Shown here: positions 49,680-59,726 of the stretch, piece by piece
Numbering within the stretch: position 1 is the first letter of the stretch
Layout: each line of letters opens with the position of its first letter
Assembly: GCA_937943625.1 (NCBI GenBank)
Contig: CALEAD010000003.1
Span: forward strand, 1 to 64,000
Direction of reading: 5' to 3'
Length of the DNA stretch: 64,000 bases
Source: an uncultured Anaerolineae bacterium
GTDB lineage: Bacteria; Chloroflexota; Anaerolineae; Promineifilales; Promineifilaceae
The notes under the pieces: generated by a model
Seen by the model: the letters and a program-made list of their open reading frames with translations, nothing else
What the model was told of the DNA's origin: nothing
Database searches by the model: none
Made by a program: the position numbers and the translations under genes

Positions 49680-49745
49680 GGAGGATTGGGGTGAGAGATG
49701 GAAATTGGAGATTGGACAAATCGCTTCTCGCTAATCTCCAGTCTC
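49680..49745. repeat. GGAGATTGG/CCAATCTCC-type hairpin
   Basis: GAGGATTGGGGTGAGAGATGG and AAATTGGAGATTGGACAAATCG are followed by CGCTAATCTCCAGTCTC, making an imperfect hairpin at the boundary of two minus-strand genes. It overlaps the last codons of the upstream hydrolase gene. Confidence 0.55.
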
Positions 49746-50705
49746 ATAGAAAATAATGCCATTCTCTTCATGGGCGACAATGCGCCCTGCTTCTAGCAGC
49801 AAATCCACGTAGCCCAGCGCCATCCACAAGCCGGCAAATTGGATGTTTAATGGCCGATCGGCATAGAGATGGGCGGTAATTTGCGCCGCTGTGCGACAGC
49901 CGCTGCGAATGCACGCATAGGTTTCTTCCGTGCGGCGCAAAATTCGCTCGCGCTGCTGCTGAACCAGGGCGCGGGGCTCGCGGAAAATGTCGCCATGCCC
50001 AGGATACACTACGTCTACCTCCAGCGCCTCCACTTTTTGCAAGGAGCGCATGAAGGTGGGCAAAGAAGGCTGACGGGTACGGCCGTCTGGCGGCAGTTCT
50101 ACCACCGGCGTGGGGGTACGCTGGAGCAGCATGTCTGAGGAGAGAAGCTGGCGCGTTTCTGGCTGGTAAAAAATGGTCTGGTGACTGCAATGGCCGGGCG
50201 TGTGCAGCACCTGCCACACCAGCCCGCCCAGGCAAATGGTGGCGTCATCTGCGTAGACGTGCAGGGAGGTGGCGGGTACATCCTCATAGTTGCTGGCAAC
50301 CAGCTCAAAGTAGCGCAAAATGTACTGGTGCATCTGCGGCGGCAGGCCGGTTTGCGGCAAAAATACGTCGCGGTAATAAGTGGTGCGTTTTTGCCAGTAG
50401 GCGCTGAAGTTGGTCAGACGGTGGGCGACGATAGCGGCCGTTTCCAGCCGCGCGCGCCCCTCGTGCGCCAGGCGCGTGGCCTGGCCAAAGTGGTCTACGT
50501 GGCCATGTGTCAGCACCACACGCGCAATGTCGCGGACGGTGAGGCCGTGCCTGGCCAGAGCAGCCGTCAGCGCCTGCCAGCTTGCCGCCGACTTGACGCC
50601 CGTATCTACCAGCGTTGGCTCCGGCTGCAAAAAGAGGTAGGCGTTCACCGGCCCAGATTCATACTGGGTTGGCAACTCAAGGCGAAAGGGTTCTATCATA
50701 GTCAT
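49731..50705 (-). CDS. Metallo-beta-lactamase-fold hydrolase 1
   Basis: A 324-residue MBL-fold hydrolase. The zinc motif THGHVDHFGQ (His67, His69, Asp71, His72) is complete, and LHTPGHCSHQTIFY and PGHGDIF give the further metal ligands. The C-terminal domain (about 240-324) is helical, as in LACTB2-like or beta-CASP-free proteins. Its ATG follows the stop codon of the preceding hydrolase gene with no gap, so translation is probably coupled. Substrates could be thioesters or lactones given the CoA-linked neighbours, but that is an inference. Confidence 0.87.
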   Translation of the reverse strand: MTMIEPFRLELPTQYESGPVNAYLFLQPEPTLVDTGVKSAASWQALTAALARHGLTVRDIARVVLTHGHVDHFGQATRLAHEGRARLETAAIVAHRLTNFSAYWQKRTTYYRDVFLPQTGLPPQMHQYILRYFELVASNYEDVPATSLHVYADDATICLGGLVWQVLHTPGHCSHQTIFYQPETRQLLSSDMLLQRTPTPVVELPPDGRTRQPSLPTFMRSLQKVEALEVDVVYPGHGDIFREPRALVQQQRERILRRTEETYACIRSGCRTAAQITAHLYADRPLNIQFAGLWMALGYVDLLLEAGRIVAHEENGIIFYETGD

Positions 50706-51620
50706 CTACGTTCGGTTTCCGTCAGCAGCCTCTTCCCCGAAACTGGCCAGCATCATGCGCAGTTGCGCGGCGTGTCCTTCTGTGCGGTAGTAAGGGTGGA
50801 CGTTTTGCCAGGGCGGGGTCTGCGGCACGGCCGTTTCATAGCGCAACCCCACCAGGGCAATCACATCTGCATCTGCCGGCGGATTGGCGGGCACACCGCG
50901 CCCCAGGGCGGCGCGGCAGGCCGCTTCCAGGCGGTCAAAATAAGCAATGTTATCGTGTAAGAGTTGGGGGCCGCTGTCGGTGGGGGCGTGGCAATAAAGG
51001 ACGGTTTGCGCATCGAGCGCCGCCAGCCTGGCCAGAGATTGGCGCATGGCAGGCAGATCGCACGCGGCGCCCGGGGCGGGATAGGGCAGTTCGGCAGCGT
51101 CGCCTGCCAGCAGCGTGCTAATCTGCGGTATGTAGATGGAAGCGTGGTCAGGGGTGTGTCCAGGGGTGGCAAACAGCTCTAGCGTCAGGTCGCCACCGTC
51201 AATGGTCAGCTCTTCTGCAAAGAGGAGTGTGGGCGGTGTAGGGGTCACATCGGCAAAGATGGCAGGTTCGGCGGCCTGTGCGCGCTGCCAAAAGTCCAGG
51301 CTCTCTGGCTGGCTGAAGATGGGCACGCTGGCGCGGCGGCCAATGATCGGCACACCCAGGGCGGCAAAAAATTGATTGCCCCAGCAGTGGTCGTAGTCAG
51401 CATGGGTGTTGACGACCAGCAGGGAACGCGCCGAAGTAAGATACGACCGTATCCCCTGCCAGACCTGTTCGGCTGTGGCGGGGTTAATCAACGTGTCTAC
51501 CACCACCACGTGCCGCTGCGTGATGACGACGAAGGTATCTACCAGTGGGGCGTTGCGATAGACCAGAATACGGCCGTCCCAACCGCCATTTGCCACGAGT
51601 TCCACACTGTTTGTGTGCAT
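50706..51620 (-). CDS. Metallo-beta-lactamase-fold hydrolase 2
   Basis: A 304-residue MBL-fold protein. The motif NTHADYDHCWGN (His73, Asp75, Asp77, His78) lacks the second His of H-x-H-x-D-H, so one metal site is altered; FATPGHTPDHASIYI and the later CHAPTD segment supply other ligands. It is preceded by GGGAG and lies upstream of and contiguous with hydrolase 1. Substrate unknown. Confidence 0.82.
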   Translation of the reverse strand: MHTNSVELVANGGWDGRILVYRNAPLVDTFVVITQRHVVVVDTLINPATAEQVWQGIRSYLTSARSLLVVNTHADYDHCWGNQFFAALGVPIIGRRASVPIFSQPESLDFWQRAQAAEPAIFADVTPTPPTLLFAEELTIDGGDLTLELFATPGHTPDHASIYIPQISTLLAGDAAELPYPAPGAACDLPAMRQSLARLAALDAQTVLYCHAPTDSGPQLLHDNIAYFDRLEAACRAALGRGVPANPPADADVIALVGLRYETAVPQTPPWQNVHPYYRTEGHAAQLRMMLASFGEEAADGNRT

Positions 51621-51632
51621 GGTGACTCCCGT

Positions 51633-52193
51633 TCATGCAGAGCGACGCAAAGCTGGCCGCCAGACGCGCCAGACAAACACCTCATCGCGCACCTCATCTA
51701 TGACCCACCCCGTTTTTTGCAGCACGCGCTGTGAAGGCAGGTTGTCTTGCGCCGTCACGGCGCGAATGGCATCACAGCCGGGCTGTGCCCAGGCCCAGGC
51801 CATCATCGCCTGTACCGCTTCGCTCATGTATCCCCGGCAGCGGTAGGCGGGAGCCATGTTGTAGCCAATTTCGGCTTCGCAACGGCCGTCTGGCGCGCCC
51901 TTAAAGCCAATCAGGCCAACCCCAATGGCTGGCGCCTGTAATTGTATCAACCAGTAAGTGTACCAGGAGTGGGCGCTGGGGACGACGTTTTGCATCTTTT
52001 TCACCTTCACTGTCATAGCGCGCAGCGAGGCCTGGCTGGCTGTACCGGGGGCAATGGGGACGCCCAGGCGCATGGCAATCTCACCGCGGCCACGCAGCCA
52101 TGCCCGAAGATGCGCCAGGCTAAGCGGAAAAAGGTGCAATCGCGCCGTCTGCAACAGGTCGCGGTTTATGAACTCCTGTGCTTCACGCTTCAC
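51633..52193 (-). CDS. GNAT family N-acetyltransferase (RimJ/RimL type)
   Basis: A 186-residue acetyltransferase. [40 protein letters not shown] contains the acetyl-CoA loop (R-C-R-G-Y-M), and [16 protein letters not shown] is the C-terminal N..S..V..K.GF pattern, as in the RimJ/RimL group. It overlaps the SDR stop by four bases, so it is in the same transcription unit. The acceptor is unknown. Confidence 0.85.
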   Translation of the reverse strand: MKREAQEFINRDLLQTARLHLFPLSLAHLRAWLRGRGEIAMRLGVPIAPGTASQASLRAMTVKVKKMQNVVPSAHSWYTYWLIQLQAPAIGVGLIGFKGAPDGRCEAEIGYNMAPAYRCRGYMSEAVQAMMAWAWAQPGCDAIRAVTAQDNLPSQRVLQKTGWVIDEVRDEVFVWRVWRPALRRSA

Positions 52194-52966
52194 GCCGCAA
52201 TGCCGCTATCGATCATCTGTCCGCCGTCTACCACAAAGGTGGCACCGGTGGTAAAGCTGGAAGCGGCTGAGGCCAGGTAGAGGGCAATGCCGCTGATTTC
52301 CGCCGCTTCGGCCATGCGCCCCTGGGGAATGGCTTTGAGCACGGCCGTTTTTAGCTGCGGATTTTGCCACAACGCGGCGCTGAACTGGGTCTGCACAAAG
52401 CCGGGGGCAATGGCATTTACCTGAATGTTGACCGGGGCCAGTTCGGCGGCCAGCACTTGTGTTAACATCAGCACGGCCGCTTTGCTGACGGCATACACGC
52501 CCATCAGCGGCTGCGGCTTTAGCCCGGCAATGGAGGCGACGTTGATGATTTTGCCGCCGCCACGCGCCTGCATGTGCGGCGCGCATGCCTGCGCCATGCG
52601 GAAGTACCCTTTCACATTCACGTCGAGAATTTTATCCCATTGGCTTTCTGTGGCGCTGAGGATGGGGCCAAAGTGGGGATTGGTGGCGGCGTTGTTAACG
52701 AGAATATCAATGCCGCCATAGGTTTCTACGGCCCGGTTGACCAGATTTTGGACGGCCGTGTTGTCTCCGGTGTGCGCGGCAATAGCAATAGCTCCCTGGC
52801 CGCGCTGCCAGAACTGCTCCACCACCCTATCCAGGTCCGGCTGCTTGCGGCTGGCAAGCACCACATTTGCGCCGGCGACTGCCAGCGTTTCGGCAATGGC
52901 CAGGCCAATGCCGCGTGATGCGCCGGTGACGAGGGCAACTTTTCCCCTGAGGTTAAACAAATCCAT
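52190..52966 (-). CDS. SDR family oxidoreductase
   Basis: A 258-residue classical short-chain dehydrogenase. The cofactor motif is [10 protein letters not shown], the NNAA motif is present, and the catalytic set is Ser (NVASIAG), Tyr and Lys (YAVSK). The family-typical end [16 protein letters not shown] follows. It probably uses NAD(P) to oxidise a hydroxyacyl group or reduce a ketone, fitting the acyl-CoA context. The start at 52966 is supported by AAGGACAG; a longer frame overlaps livF. Confidence 0.92.
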   Translation of the reverse strand: MDLFNLRGKVALVTGASRGIGLAIAETLAVAGANVVLASRKQPDLDRVVEQFWQRGQGAIAIAAHTGDNTAVQNLVNRAVETYGGIDILVNNAATNPHFGPILSATESQWDKILDVNVKGYFRMAQACAPHMQARGGGKIINVASIAGLKPQPLMGVYAVSKAAVLMLTQVLAAELAPVNIQVNAIAPGFVQTQFSAALWQNPQLKTAVLKAIPQGRMAEAAEISGIALYLASAASSFTTGATFVVDGGQMIDSGIAA

Positions 52967-53016
52967 AAACTGTCCTTTGTTCAAGGCGCCTTTGGCAAAG
53001 GCGCGCACGGATGCCA

Positions 53017-53814
53017 TCACCCCAGCCAGCGTTTGCGCCGCTTGTAATGCTTCACATCGCGGTAGCTTTTGCGCTCCCCCACAGCGGTTAACCCCAGGTA
53101 AAATTCTTTGATGTCGGCATTTTGCGCCAACTGTTCCGCGGGGCCATCCAGCACAATCCGGCCGTTTTCCATCACGTAGGCATATTCGGCCGTTTGCAGC
53201 GCCACGTGCGCATTCTGCTCTACCAGCAGCATCGAAACGCCCGATTCGTGGTTATACTGGCGAATCATGGCAAAAATCGTCTGCACCAGCAGCGGCGCCA
53301 GTCCCAAAGAAGGTTCATCCAGCAGCAGCAGGCGCGGGCGTGCCATCAGCGCGCGACCAATAGCCACCATTTGCTGCTCGCCACCAGAAAGATAGCCGGC
53401 TGTGCGGTGGCGCAGCTTCACCAGCGGCGGGAAATAAGCATACACCCGTTCCAGCGATTCTTTGATCTCGCTGCGATTGTTTGGGCGCACCAGGGAGCCG
53501 GTGAGCAGATTCTCTTCGGCGGTCAGGTGCTGAAAGAGGCGCCGCCCCTCCAGCACCTGCGCGATGCCCAAGCGCGTAATCTCCTCGGCGGGTAATTTAT
53601 CCAGTCGCCGCCCCTCGAATTCAATGCTACCGCGCGTGACGGCGCCATTTTCGCGCAGCAGCAGGCCCGAAATCGCTTTGAGCGTGGTGCTTTTGCCGGC
53701 GCCATTGGCTCCCAGTAGCGCCACAATTTGCCCCGGCTCCACTTTTAGCGAGATGCCGCGCAGGACCAGAATTACGTCGCTATAGACGACTTCAATGTTG
53801 TTGACAGTTAACAT
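53017..53814 (-). CDS. Branched-chain-type ABC transporter ATPase LivF
   Basis: A 265-residue ATPase of the LivF type. Walker A is GANGAGKST near residue 35, the Q-loop segment is GLLLRENG, the signature [20 protein letters not shown], and Walker [16 protein letters not shown]. The typical LivF spacing [15 protein letters not shown] is seen. It energises import through LivH/LivM. The last 20 residues ([17 protein letters not shown]) are an extra basic tail. Confidence 0.94.
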   Translation of the reverse strand: MLTVNNIEVVYSDVILVLRGISLKVEPGQIVALLGANGAGKSTTLKAISGLLLRENGAVTRGSIEFEGRRLDKLPAEEITRLGIAQVLEGRRLFQHLTAEENLLTGSLVRPNNRSEIKESLERVYAYFPPLVKLRHRTAGYLSGGEQQMVAIGRALMARPRLLLLDEPSLGLAPLLVQTIFAMIRQYNHESGVSMLLVEQNAHVALQTAEYAYVMENGRIVLDGPAEQLAQNADIKEFYLGLTAVGERKSYRDVKHYKRRKRWLG

Positions 53815-53819
53815 AAAAA

Positions 53820-53949
53820 GTGGTTGGCAATTAGCGATTAGCTTTGGCGACCGATTGCTAATCGCTAATCACCCTATGTGCAAGCCGAAGCCAGATGGTG
53901 GTATCCATGAGCCGCTATCGTTAGTCGCTATCGGCTCATAGTTTGCGGC
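53820..53949. repeat. GATTAGCGATTAGC words in inverted arrangement
   Basis: GCAATTAGCGATTAGC is followed by GATTGCTAATCGCTAATC, and ATGAGCCGCTATCG by CGCTATCGGCTCATAG, making two imperfect hairpins between livF and the binding-protein gene. There is no T-tract. They may define or stabilise transcript ends within the operon. Confidence 0.65.
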
Positions 53950-55338
53950 TTACGGCCGTAAATCAGGCATCTGCGTCCAATCTTGCAGCACGTTAAAGGC
54001 GTCTGGCCCACCCTGAATCTGGCGGATTTGCGCCTGCTGCGGCGCGCGCACGCCGTTGGCGTAGTCTACGCGCACGACGCCGTTCAGCGCCTCAATCGGC
54101 CCCATCGTGGTCAGGGCGTTGTAGATGGCCTCGCCGTTCAGGTTGTCAAAGCCGACGGTGTCAATCGCCTTTTCGATGGCCTGCACGGCAATATCCACCC
54201 CGGTCACCAGCATCAGGTAGCCGACGTTGCGCGCGCCGGCGGGACGGCCGTTGGCCTCAAACAGGGAGGCGGCGTATTGAATGCCAGGATGATCGGCGTT
54301 GTTCCACCACAGGTAGGGGAAGGGTGAGATCAGGCCAACGGCTAACGACGGATCAGAGACAAACGCATAGGTTGCCAGGTCCATAGCCCAGTTGCAGCCG
54401 CCCAGCACAAACTCTTGCTTCAGCCCCAGCGCGCCCAGGCCGTTCATCAGCGCCGCCGGGCCAAAGGCCAGGGTGTTGGTCCAAATGACGTTGGCGCCAG
54501 CAGCCTGGGCGTTGAGAATGGCGGTGGTGGTATCGGCCGTTGGCGAAAGGTCATACGTCTCTTCGGCGACAATTTGCACGCCCAGGCTTTCAGCGTAGGC
54601 GCGGGTCTTCGGCGTAAGCGCCCCTTGACCAAAGGCGCCGGGCCAGCTCAGGTAAGCCAGCTTGATTTCGTCCCCGGCGCTGGCCGGCTTGATGGTCGCC
54701 CAGTTAGCGGTAATGTAGTCCAGGAAGAGACCGAACTGGTCAGGATAGATTGGGCCCAGGCCAAAGGTGTAGCCAGATTCTGGGCCATAAAAGCCAATGG
54801 CGCTGAGGCCCGCAGAAAGGTTGACGATTTTGTCTTCGGCAAAGCGGCTGGCCAGAGCTTCGACTTCACCGGAGCCGTAGGTGATCATGATCATGGCGTT
54901 GGGGTCGCTGCCCACAAAGCGATCATAGGCGGCTACGGCCTCGTCTATGCTACCGCCCGTGTCAGCAAAGCGCACTTCGATGGTGGCGCCACGAATGCCA
55001 CCGCGTTCGTTAATGGCTTTGACCGCGTCTTCCATGCCAAATACCAGCGGGCCGGTGATGGCGGCGTAGGGACCAGAAAGGTCGCCAAAGTGGTAGAAGG
55101 TGATTTTTTCCCCTTCCAGGTTTTGCGTGCGCTTATCAGGCTCTTGCACAGGAACGGCCGTTGGCTCGGCCGGCGCTTCTGGGGGCGTAGTGGGGGCTGC
55201 CGTAGGCGCTGCTGTGGTAGGTGGCGCAGCGGTTGGCGGCGCCGCTGTCGGTTCAGTTGGTGTGGCCGGGGAGCCGCAAGCAGCCAGCAACACCAGGCCC
55301 ATCAGGGCTACGAGCATAATTAGTGTCCACTTTCTCAT
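53950..55338 (-). CDS. ABC transporter substrate-binding lipoprotein (LivJ/K type)
   Basis: A 462-residue solute-binding lipoprotein. The signal peptide ends in lipobox LLAACG near residue 20, and a long Thr/Pro/Ala linker covers about 22-60. The two-lobed periplasmic-binding domain follows (GEKITFYHFGDLSGPYAAITGPLVFGMEDAVKAINERGGIRGATIEVRFADTGG), as in type-I branched-chain amino-acid or amide-binding proteins. The ligand is unknown; with the acyl-CoA synthetase inside the operon, an aromatic or fatty acid is as likely as an amino acid. The ATG at 55338 has GAAGGAAG upstream. Confidence 0.9.
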   Translation of the reverse strand: MRKWTLIMLVALMGLVLLAACGSPATPTEPTAAPPTAAPPTTAAPTAAPTTPPEAPAEPTAVPVQEPDKRTQNLEGEKITFYHFGDLSGPYAAITGPLVFGMEDAVKAINERGGIRGATIEVRFADTGGSIDEAVAAYDRFVGSDPNAMIMITYGSGEVEALASRFAEDKIVNLSAGLSAIGFYGPESGYTFGLGPIYPDQFGLFLDYITANWATIKPASAGDEIKLAYLSWPGAFGQGALTPKTRAYAESLGVQIVAEETYDLSPTADTTTAILNAQAAGANVIWTNTLAFGPAALMNGLGALGLKQEFVLGGCNWAMDLATYAFVSDPSLAVGLISPFPYLWWNNADHPGIQYAASLFEANGRPAGARNVGYLMLVTGVDIAVQAIEKAIDTVGFDNLNGEAIYNALTTMGPIEALNGVVRVDYANGVRAPQQAQIRQIQGGPDAFNVLQDWTQMPDLRP

Positions 55339-55489
55339 CTTTCTTCCTTCTCCTTTTGCGTGAAAACCGTGTTTACTGTTTCCGCTTGTCAACGTTTATC
55401 CTGCATCTTAACCAGCTATGTAACGAAACGACTCTCGGTTATCTGAAGCACACCTCCTTTTTTTACCGTTCACGCTCAATACGTCACGC

Positions 55490-56614
55490 TCAACGCGCAT
55501 ACGGCCGTAAACGCCACGCCGCCTTGATCAACATCCAGCGATGCGCCAGGCCACGCGGCTCGAAAATCAGAAAGAGCATCAGCGCCAGGCCAAAGAGCAG
55601 CGGCTTGAGTGCGGCCGTTGCCCCTCCGGCCAGCGTGGGCAGCAGCGCCGCTGCCGGCGGCGCCAGCACCGTGGCCAGCTCTTCCAACAGCACCACCAAC
55701 GTTGCGCCCAAGATGGGGCCAAGATTACTGCCCAGGCCCCCCACAACCAGCATCCCCATAAACATAATCGAATCCACCAGCCCAACCGTCTGCGAATTGA
55801 TGTGGCGCAAATTGTGCGCCAGCAGCGCCCCCGCCACACCTGCATACACGGCAGCAATAAAAAACGCCTTCAGCTTATAGGCAAACAGATTCACCCCCAG
55901 CAACTCTGCTGCCAGGTCATTGTCACGCACAGAAATCAGCGCCCGTCCCAGGCGGCTGCGCGAGATATTCAACGCCACAATCGTACTGACAATCAGCACC
56001 CCCAGGGTAATGTGAATAAACTGACTGGGCGTGGCAAAGCGATAAACACACGTCCCTAACTCGGCGTTAAACGTTGTGCCCAAAAAGCAGGTATTGGCAA
56101 TCACCGGCAGCGAAAACGTGGGCACAGGCACATTAATGCCCTGCGCGCCATTTAGCAAGCTGGGGTAAATGTGGCGCGTCAGCCAGGGAATAATGAACTG
56201 CGCGCTCAGCGTCGCCATCACCAGGTAAAACCCCTTGACGCGCAGCGAGGGCAGGCCAAAGATCAGCCCCACCAGCCCTGCGCCCAGCCCGGCGACCGGC
56301 AGCGCCAGAAAAAAGCTCCAGCCCGCTGCGCCCACCAATAGCGCGGAAATGTAGCCCCCCACCGTCATGAACGCCGCCTGCCCCAGCGAAATCTGCCCGG
56401 TATAACCGGTGAGAATGTTCAGCCCCTGCACGGCAATAATGGCAATGCCAATGCGATTAATCAGCGAAACGGTCGGTGCTGGCGCGTAATAGGGCAACGT
56501 AAACAGGGCCAACAACAACAGCAGCAACAACGCCCACTGCCAACGCTGACGCACCACCGCCAGATCATGTTCATAACTGGTATCAAAATCGCCAGACGGT
56601 CGTAAAACGGCCAT
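55490..56614 (-). CDS. Branched-chain-type ABC permease LivM
   Basis: A 374-residue integral membrane permease of the LivM type with about ten helices. INRIGIAIIAVQGLNILTGYTGQISLGQAAFMTVGGYISALL matches the conserved start of the permease domain, and SVRDNDLAAELLGVNLFAYKLKAFFIAAVYAGVAGALLAH is the cytoplasmic coupling segment. GAGGTGAG precedes the ATG at 56614; a GTG at 56620 is less likely. Confidence 0.92.
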   Translation of the reverse strand: MAVLRPSGDFDTSYEHDLAVVRQRWQWALLLLLLLALFTLPYYAPAPTVSLINRIGIAIIAVQGLNILTGYTGQISLGQAAFMTVGGYISALLVGAAGWSFFLALPVAGLGAGLVGLIFGLPSLRVKGFYLVMATLSAQFIIPWLTRHIYPSLLNGAQGINVPVPTFSLPVIANTCFLGTTFNAELGTCVYRFATPSQFIHITLGVLIVSTIVALNISRSRLGRALISVRDNDLAAELLGVNLFAYKLKAFFIAAVYAGVAGALLAHNLRHINSQTVGLVDSIMFMGMLVVGGLGSNLGPILGATLVVLLEELATVLAPPAAALLPTLAGGATAALKPLLFGLALMLFLIFEPRGLAHRWMLIKAAWRLRPYAR

Positions 56615-56695
56615 GCTCACCTCTATTAAGCAAAAGCAGGCGCAAGCGGTAGCGGAAGACCCCCTGCACGCGCGCTTTCACATTCGCTCTCGCTT

Positions 56696-57649
56696 CTACA
56701 CCCGTTCAATCCGCTTCTGTCCAAACAGCCCATCCGGGCGAATGACCAATACAATCAGCAAAAGAATATAGGGCACAATCTCCGCCGAGTTGCGGATAGC
56801 CTGCGCTGCCGCCGGCCCCATAAAAAAGCTATTGTTGGGCAGGCCAACCAGCCCCTGCGCCAGACCCACAATCAGCCCGCCCAGCACCGCTCCGGGGATA
56901 GACTCTAGCCCACCCAATAGCACGGCAGGAAAGGCCGCCAACACGACAATCGAGAGGCTGAGGTCTAGCCCACTGGCAGTGGCAATGAGGATGCCGCTGA
57001 TAGCGGCAATGACCCCGGCTATCGCCCAGGAGATGCCAAAGACGTGGTTGATGCGAATGCCGACGCTTTGCGCGGTTTCATGATTTTCGGCCGTGGCGCG
57101 CATGGCCAGACCAGTGCGCGTGTACTGGAAAAACAGCACCAGCACAATCACACAAATCATGGCAATGACAAACGACCAGACCAGATTTTGCCGCAGCACC
57201 ACCACAATAGGGTTGTCGTTGTAGGTTAACGGCAGGGTGATGCGGTACGGATTGGTCACAGAAAAGATAACGGGAAAGTTGCGCTGTGTGGTACCAAAGA
57301 CAAAGATGGTAAGCCCCTGGAGAAATTGCCCCAGTGCAAGGGTCATGAGGATAATGGAGAGTAGCGGCTGGCCAGTCATGGGGCGCAGGGTCAGGCGCTC
57401 GATGGCTAACCCCAGCAGCACAGAAACGGCCAGGGCGGCGATGATGGCTGCCCACAGCGGCAGCCCCATGCCTTCTGGCGAGGCAAACCACCAGGCTGCC
57501 ATCGCGCCGATGAGCAGCATTTGCCCATGCGCAAAGTTAAACACCTCGGATGACTTGAAAACCAGGACAATGCCCAGGGCCATGAGGGCGATTGGCCCGC
57601 CATTAAGCAGACCGGTAATTGCAAATTGAGGGAGTAATTGCCAATTCAT
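56696..57649 (-). CDS. Branched-chain-type ABC permease LivH
   Basis: A 317-residue integral membrane permease of the LivH type. NGGPIALMALGIVLVFKSSEVFNFAHGQMLLIGA at the N-terminus and the MRATAENHETAQSVGIRINHVFGISWAIAGVIAAISGIL coupling region are typical. It lies directly upstream of livM, separated by a short spacer with hairpin-type GCGCAAGCGG/CGCTCTCGC words. Confidence 0.92.
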   Translation of the reverse strand: MNWQLLPQFAITGLLNGGPIALMALGIVLVFKSSEVFNFAHGQMLLIGAMAAWWFASPEGMGLPLWAAIIAALAVSVLLGLAIERLTLRPMTGQPLLSIILMTLALGQFLQGLTIFVFGTTQRNFPVIFSVTNPYRITLPLTYNDNPIVVVLRQNLVWSFVIAMICVIVLVLFFQYTRTGLAMRATAENHETAQSVGIRINHVFGISWAIAGVIAAISGILIATASGLDLSLSIVVLAAFPAVLLGGLESIPGAVLGGLIVGLAQGLVGLPNNSFFMGPAAAQAIRNSAEIVPYILLLIVLVIRPDGLFGQKRIERV

Positions 57650-57726
57650 AATGATCTTGGATTGGGGATTTCGGATGTTGGATTAAAAAGCGCACGCTGC
57701 CGCAATCCAACCCCCAAAATCTGAAA

Positions 57727-59646
57727 TTAATCGAGGGAAGCAATTTTAATGGAGGTCGCAATGGTGCTTTCGCTGCCATCCTGGTAGCGCACGGTCGCGC
57801 GCACGTCTACTTTTTCGGCGCCGGCATACATGGCTTCGATGATGTCGCCATATTTATCATAGAGGACGCCGCGCCGCAGCTTGCGTGAGCGGGTCATTTC
57901 TGCTTCGTCGGCGTCGAATTCTTTGTGCATGAGAACGAAACGCCGCACACGGCCGTTTTCCGGCAAGCTCTCATTTACTTCTGCCACCGCCTGCCGGATG
58001 AGTTCGTACACCTGCGGCTTTTGCGAAAGGTCAATGAAGGTCGTGTAATTAATGCTGCGCCGCTCCGCCCAATTGCCCACATTGCCAAAGTCCATCACAA
58101 TCAGCGCCGCGACAAATTGGCGCGTTGGCCCGCCAACCGCCATCACGTCGCGAATGTACGGATTGAACTTTAGACGCCCTTCGATAAATTGCGGTGAGAA
58201 GCGTTCGCCATTGGCCAGGGTCAGCATGTCCTTCACGCGGTCCAGGTAAATCAGATGGCCGTCAGCGTCTATGTAGCCCGCGTCGCCAGTGCGGAACCAG
58301 CGCTGCCCGGCCTCGTCAATGTACAGCGCTTTGGCTGTGGCCTCTGGGTCTTTGTAGTAGCCCTGAAAGATGACCGGACCGGTGAGCAAAATTTCGCTGG
58401 TGTCGGGGTCAATTTTTACGGCCGTACCGGGGATCGGCTTACCCACGCTGGCAAATTTAATATCCCCATCACGGTGCATCGTTAGCCCCCCGGTCACCTC
58501 CGTCGAGCCATACACCTGCTTCAGGTTAATACCCAGGGCATGAAAAAAGCGAATCACGTCCGGGCTGAGCGCCGCGCCGGCGGTATAGGCGGTGCGAATG
58601 CGCGACATGCCGAGCTTATCACGCAGCGGGGCAAATATGGCCAGGTCGCCCACTTTGTAAGCCAGCTTCAGCCCCAGCCCCGGCTCCACACGGTGCAGCT
58701 TTTTGTCTGCGTAAGCGTAGCCAACGGGCAAGAAGCGTTCAAACAGCTTGCGGTTAAGCCAGGTAGATTCTTTGATATTGACCTGCACCATGCCGACCAG
58801 TGACTCCCAAAGGCGAGAGTTATAGAGGATGCCTTCTGGGGCAATTTCGCGCACATTTTCGCGCACTGTTTCCGGTTCTTCGGGGAAGTTGAGGATGATG
58901 CCGGTGTAGCAGTGGGGGGCAATGCCCAGGGCATGTTCACCAATCCAGCCCAGGGGCAGCAAGCTGACGTGATTGTCGCTGTCATAGCGCGGGTCTACCT
59001 GCTGGAAAAGCTGGCTGCTGGTCATCAGGTTGTTATGGCTGAGCATAGCTCCCTTGGGCAGACCGGTTGTGCCAGAGGTGTAGCAGAGAACGGCCGTGTC
59101 CTCTCCTTGCCCCAGCCACACTTCCGTCTCAAAGCGGTCTGGCTCCTTGCGCGCCAGCTCCCGCCCCAGGGCTTGTACTTCAGCAAAAGAGATCAGCCAG
59201 GGTTCCTCATAATTCCAGAGACCCTTCTCATCCCAATAAATGACGCGCTTTATTTTTGGCAATTGGTCACGCACCTCCAGCAGCTTATCGCACTGCTCCT
59301 GGTCTTTGGCCAGGGCAAAGGTGGAATCGCTGTGTGCGGCAATGTAAGCCAGCTCATCGGGAATGGCATCGGTGTAAATCCCCACTTGCGTGGCGCCTAC
59401 GGCCAGCAGCCCCAGGTAGCCCCACAGGTAAAAGCGATCATTATCGCCAATGGTGCAAATTTTGTCCTGCCGCTGCACGCCCAGCACCAGCAGCCCCAAG
59501 GCAAAGTCGCGCACATTTTCGTAGGATTCTTGCCAGCTAAATTCGCGCCAGATGCCCAGCTCTTTCTGGCGCAGGGCAACTTTGCCGGTACCATATTTTT
59601 GCACCTGCTGCAAAAAGTATTGAGGAAGGGTTTGTGGAGCGTTCAT
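57727..59646 (-). CDS. AMP-forming acyl-CoA synthetase (long-chain type)
   Basis: A 639-residue AMP-binding enzyme. The P-loop is TAVLCYTSGTTGLPKGAMLSH, followed by YGSTEVTGG and the hinge WFRTGDAGYIDADGHL; the C-terminal adenylation domain includes LMHKEFDADEAEMTRSRKLRR. It activates a carboxylic acid to its CoA thioester. It is inserted between livG and livH on the same strand, so it probably activates the substrate imported by this transporter. The catalytic Lys of the C-terminal domain seems to lie in the LRR end and cannot be assigned with confidence. The start is the ATG at 59646. Confidence 0.92.
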   Translation of the reverse strand: MNAPQTLPQYFLQQVQKYGTGKVALRQKELGIWREFSWQESYENVRDFALGLLVLGVQRQDKICTIGDNDRFYLWGYLGLLAVGATQVGIYTDAIPDELAYIAAHSDSTFALAKDQEQCDKLLEVRDQLPKIKRVIYWDEKGLWNYEEPWLISFAEVQALGRELARKEPDRFETEVWLGQGEDTAVLCYTSGTTGLPKGAMLSHNNLMTSSQLFQQVDPRYDSDNHVSLLPLGWIGEHALGIAPHCYTGIILNFPEEPETVRENVREIAPEGILYNSRLWESLVGMVQVNIKESTWLNRKLFERFLPVGYAYADKKLHRVEPGLGLKLAYKVGDLAIFAPLRDKLGMSRIRTAYTAGAALSPDVIRFFHALGINLKQVYGSTEVTGGLTMHRDGDIKFASVGKPIPGTAVKIDPDTSEILLTGPVIFQGYYKDPEATAKALYIDEAGQRWFRTGDAGYIDADGHLIYLDRVKDMLTLANGERFSPQFIEGRLKFNPYIRDVMAVGGPTRQFVAALIVMDFGNVGNWAERRSINYTTFIDLSQKPQVYELIRQAVAEVNESLPENGRVRRFVLMHKEFDADEAEMTRSRKLRRGVLYDKYGDIIEAMYAGAEKVDVRATVRYQDGSESTIATSIKIASLD

Positions 59647-59726
59647 AATTGTCAATTGTTAATGGTCACCAGTCAATTGGCAACGAAGAAATCGGTCACA
59701 ATTGACCATTAGCTATTGACCATCTT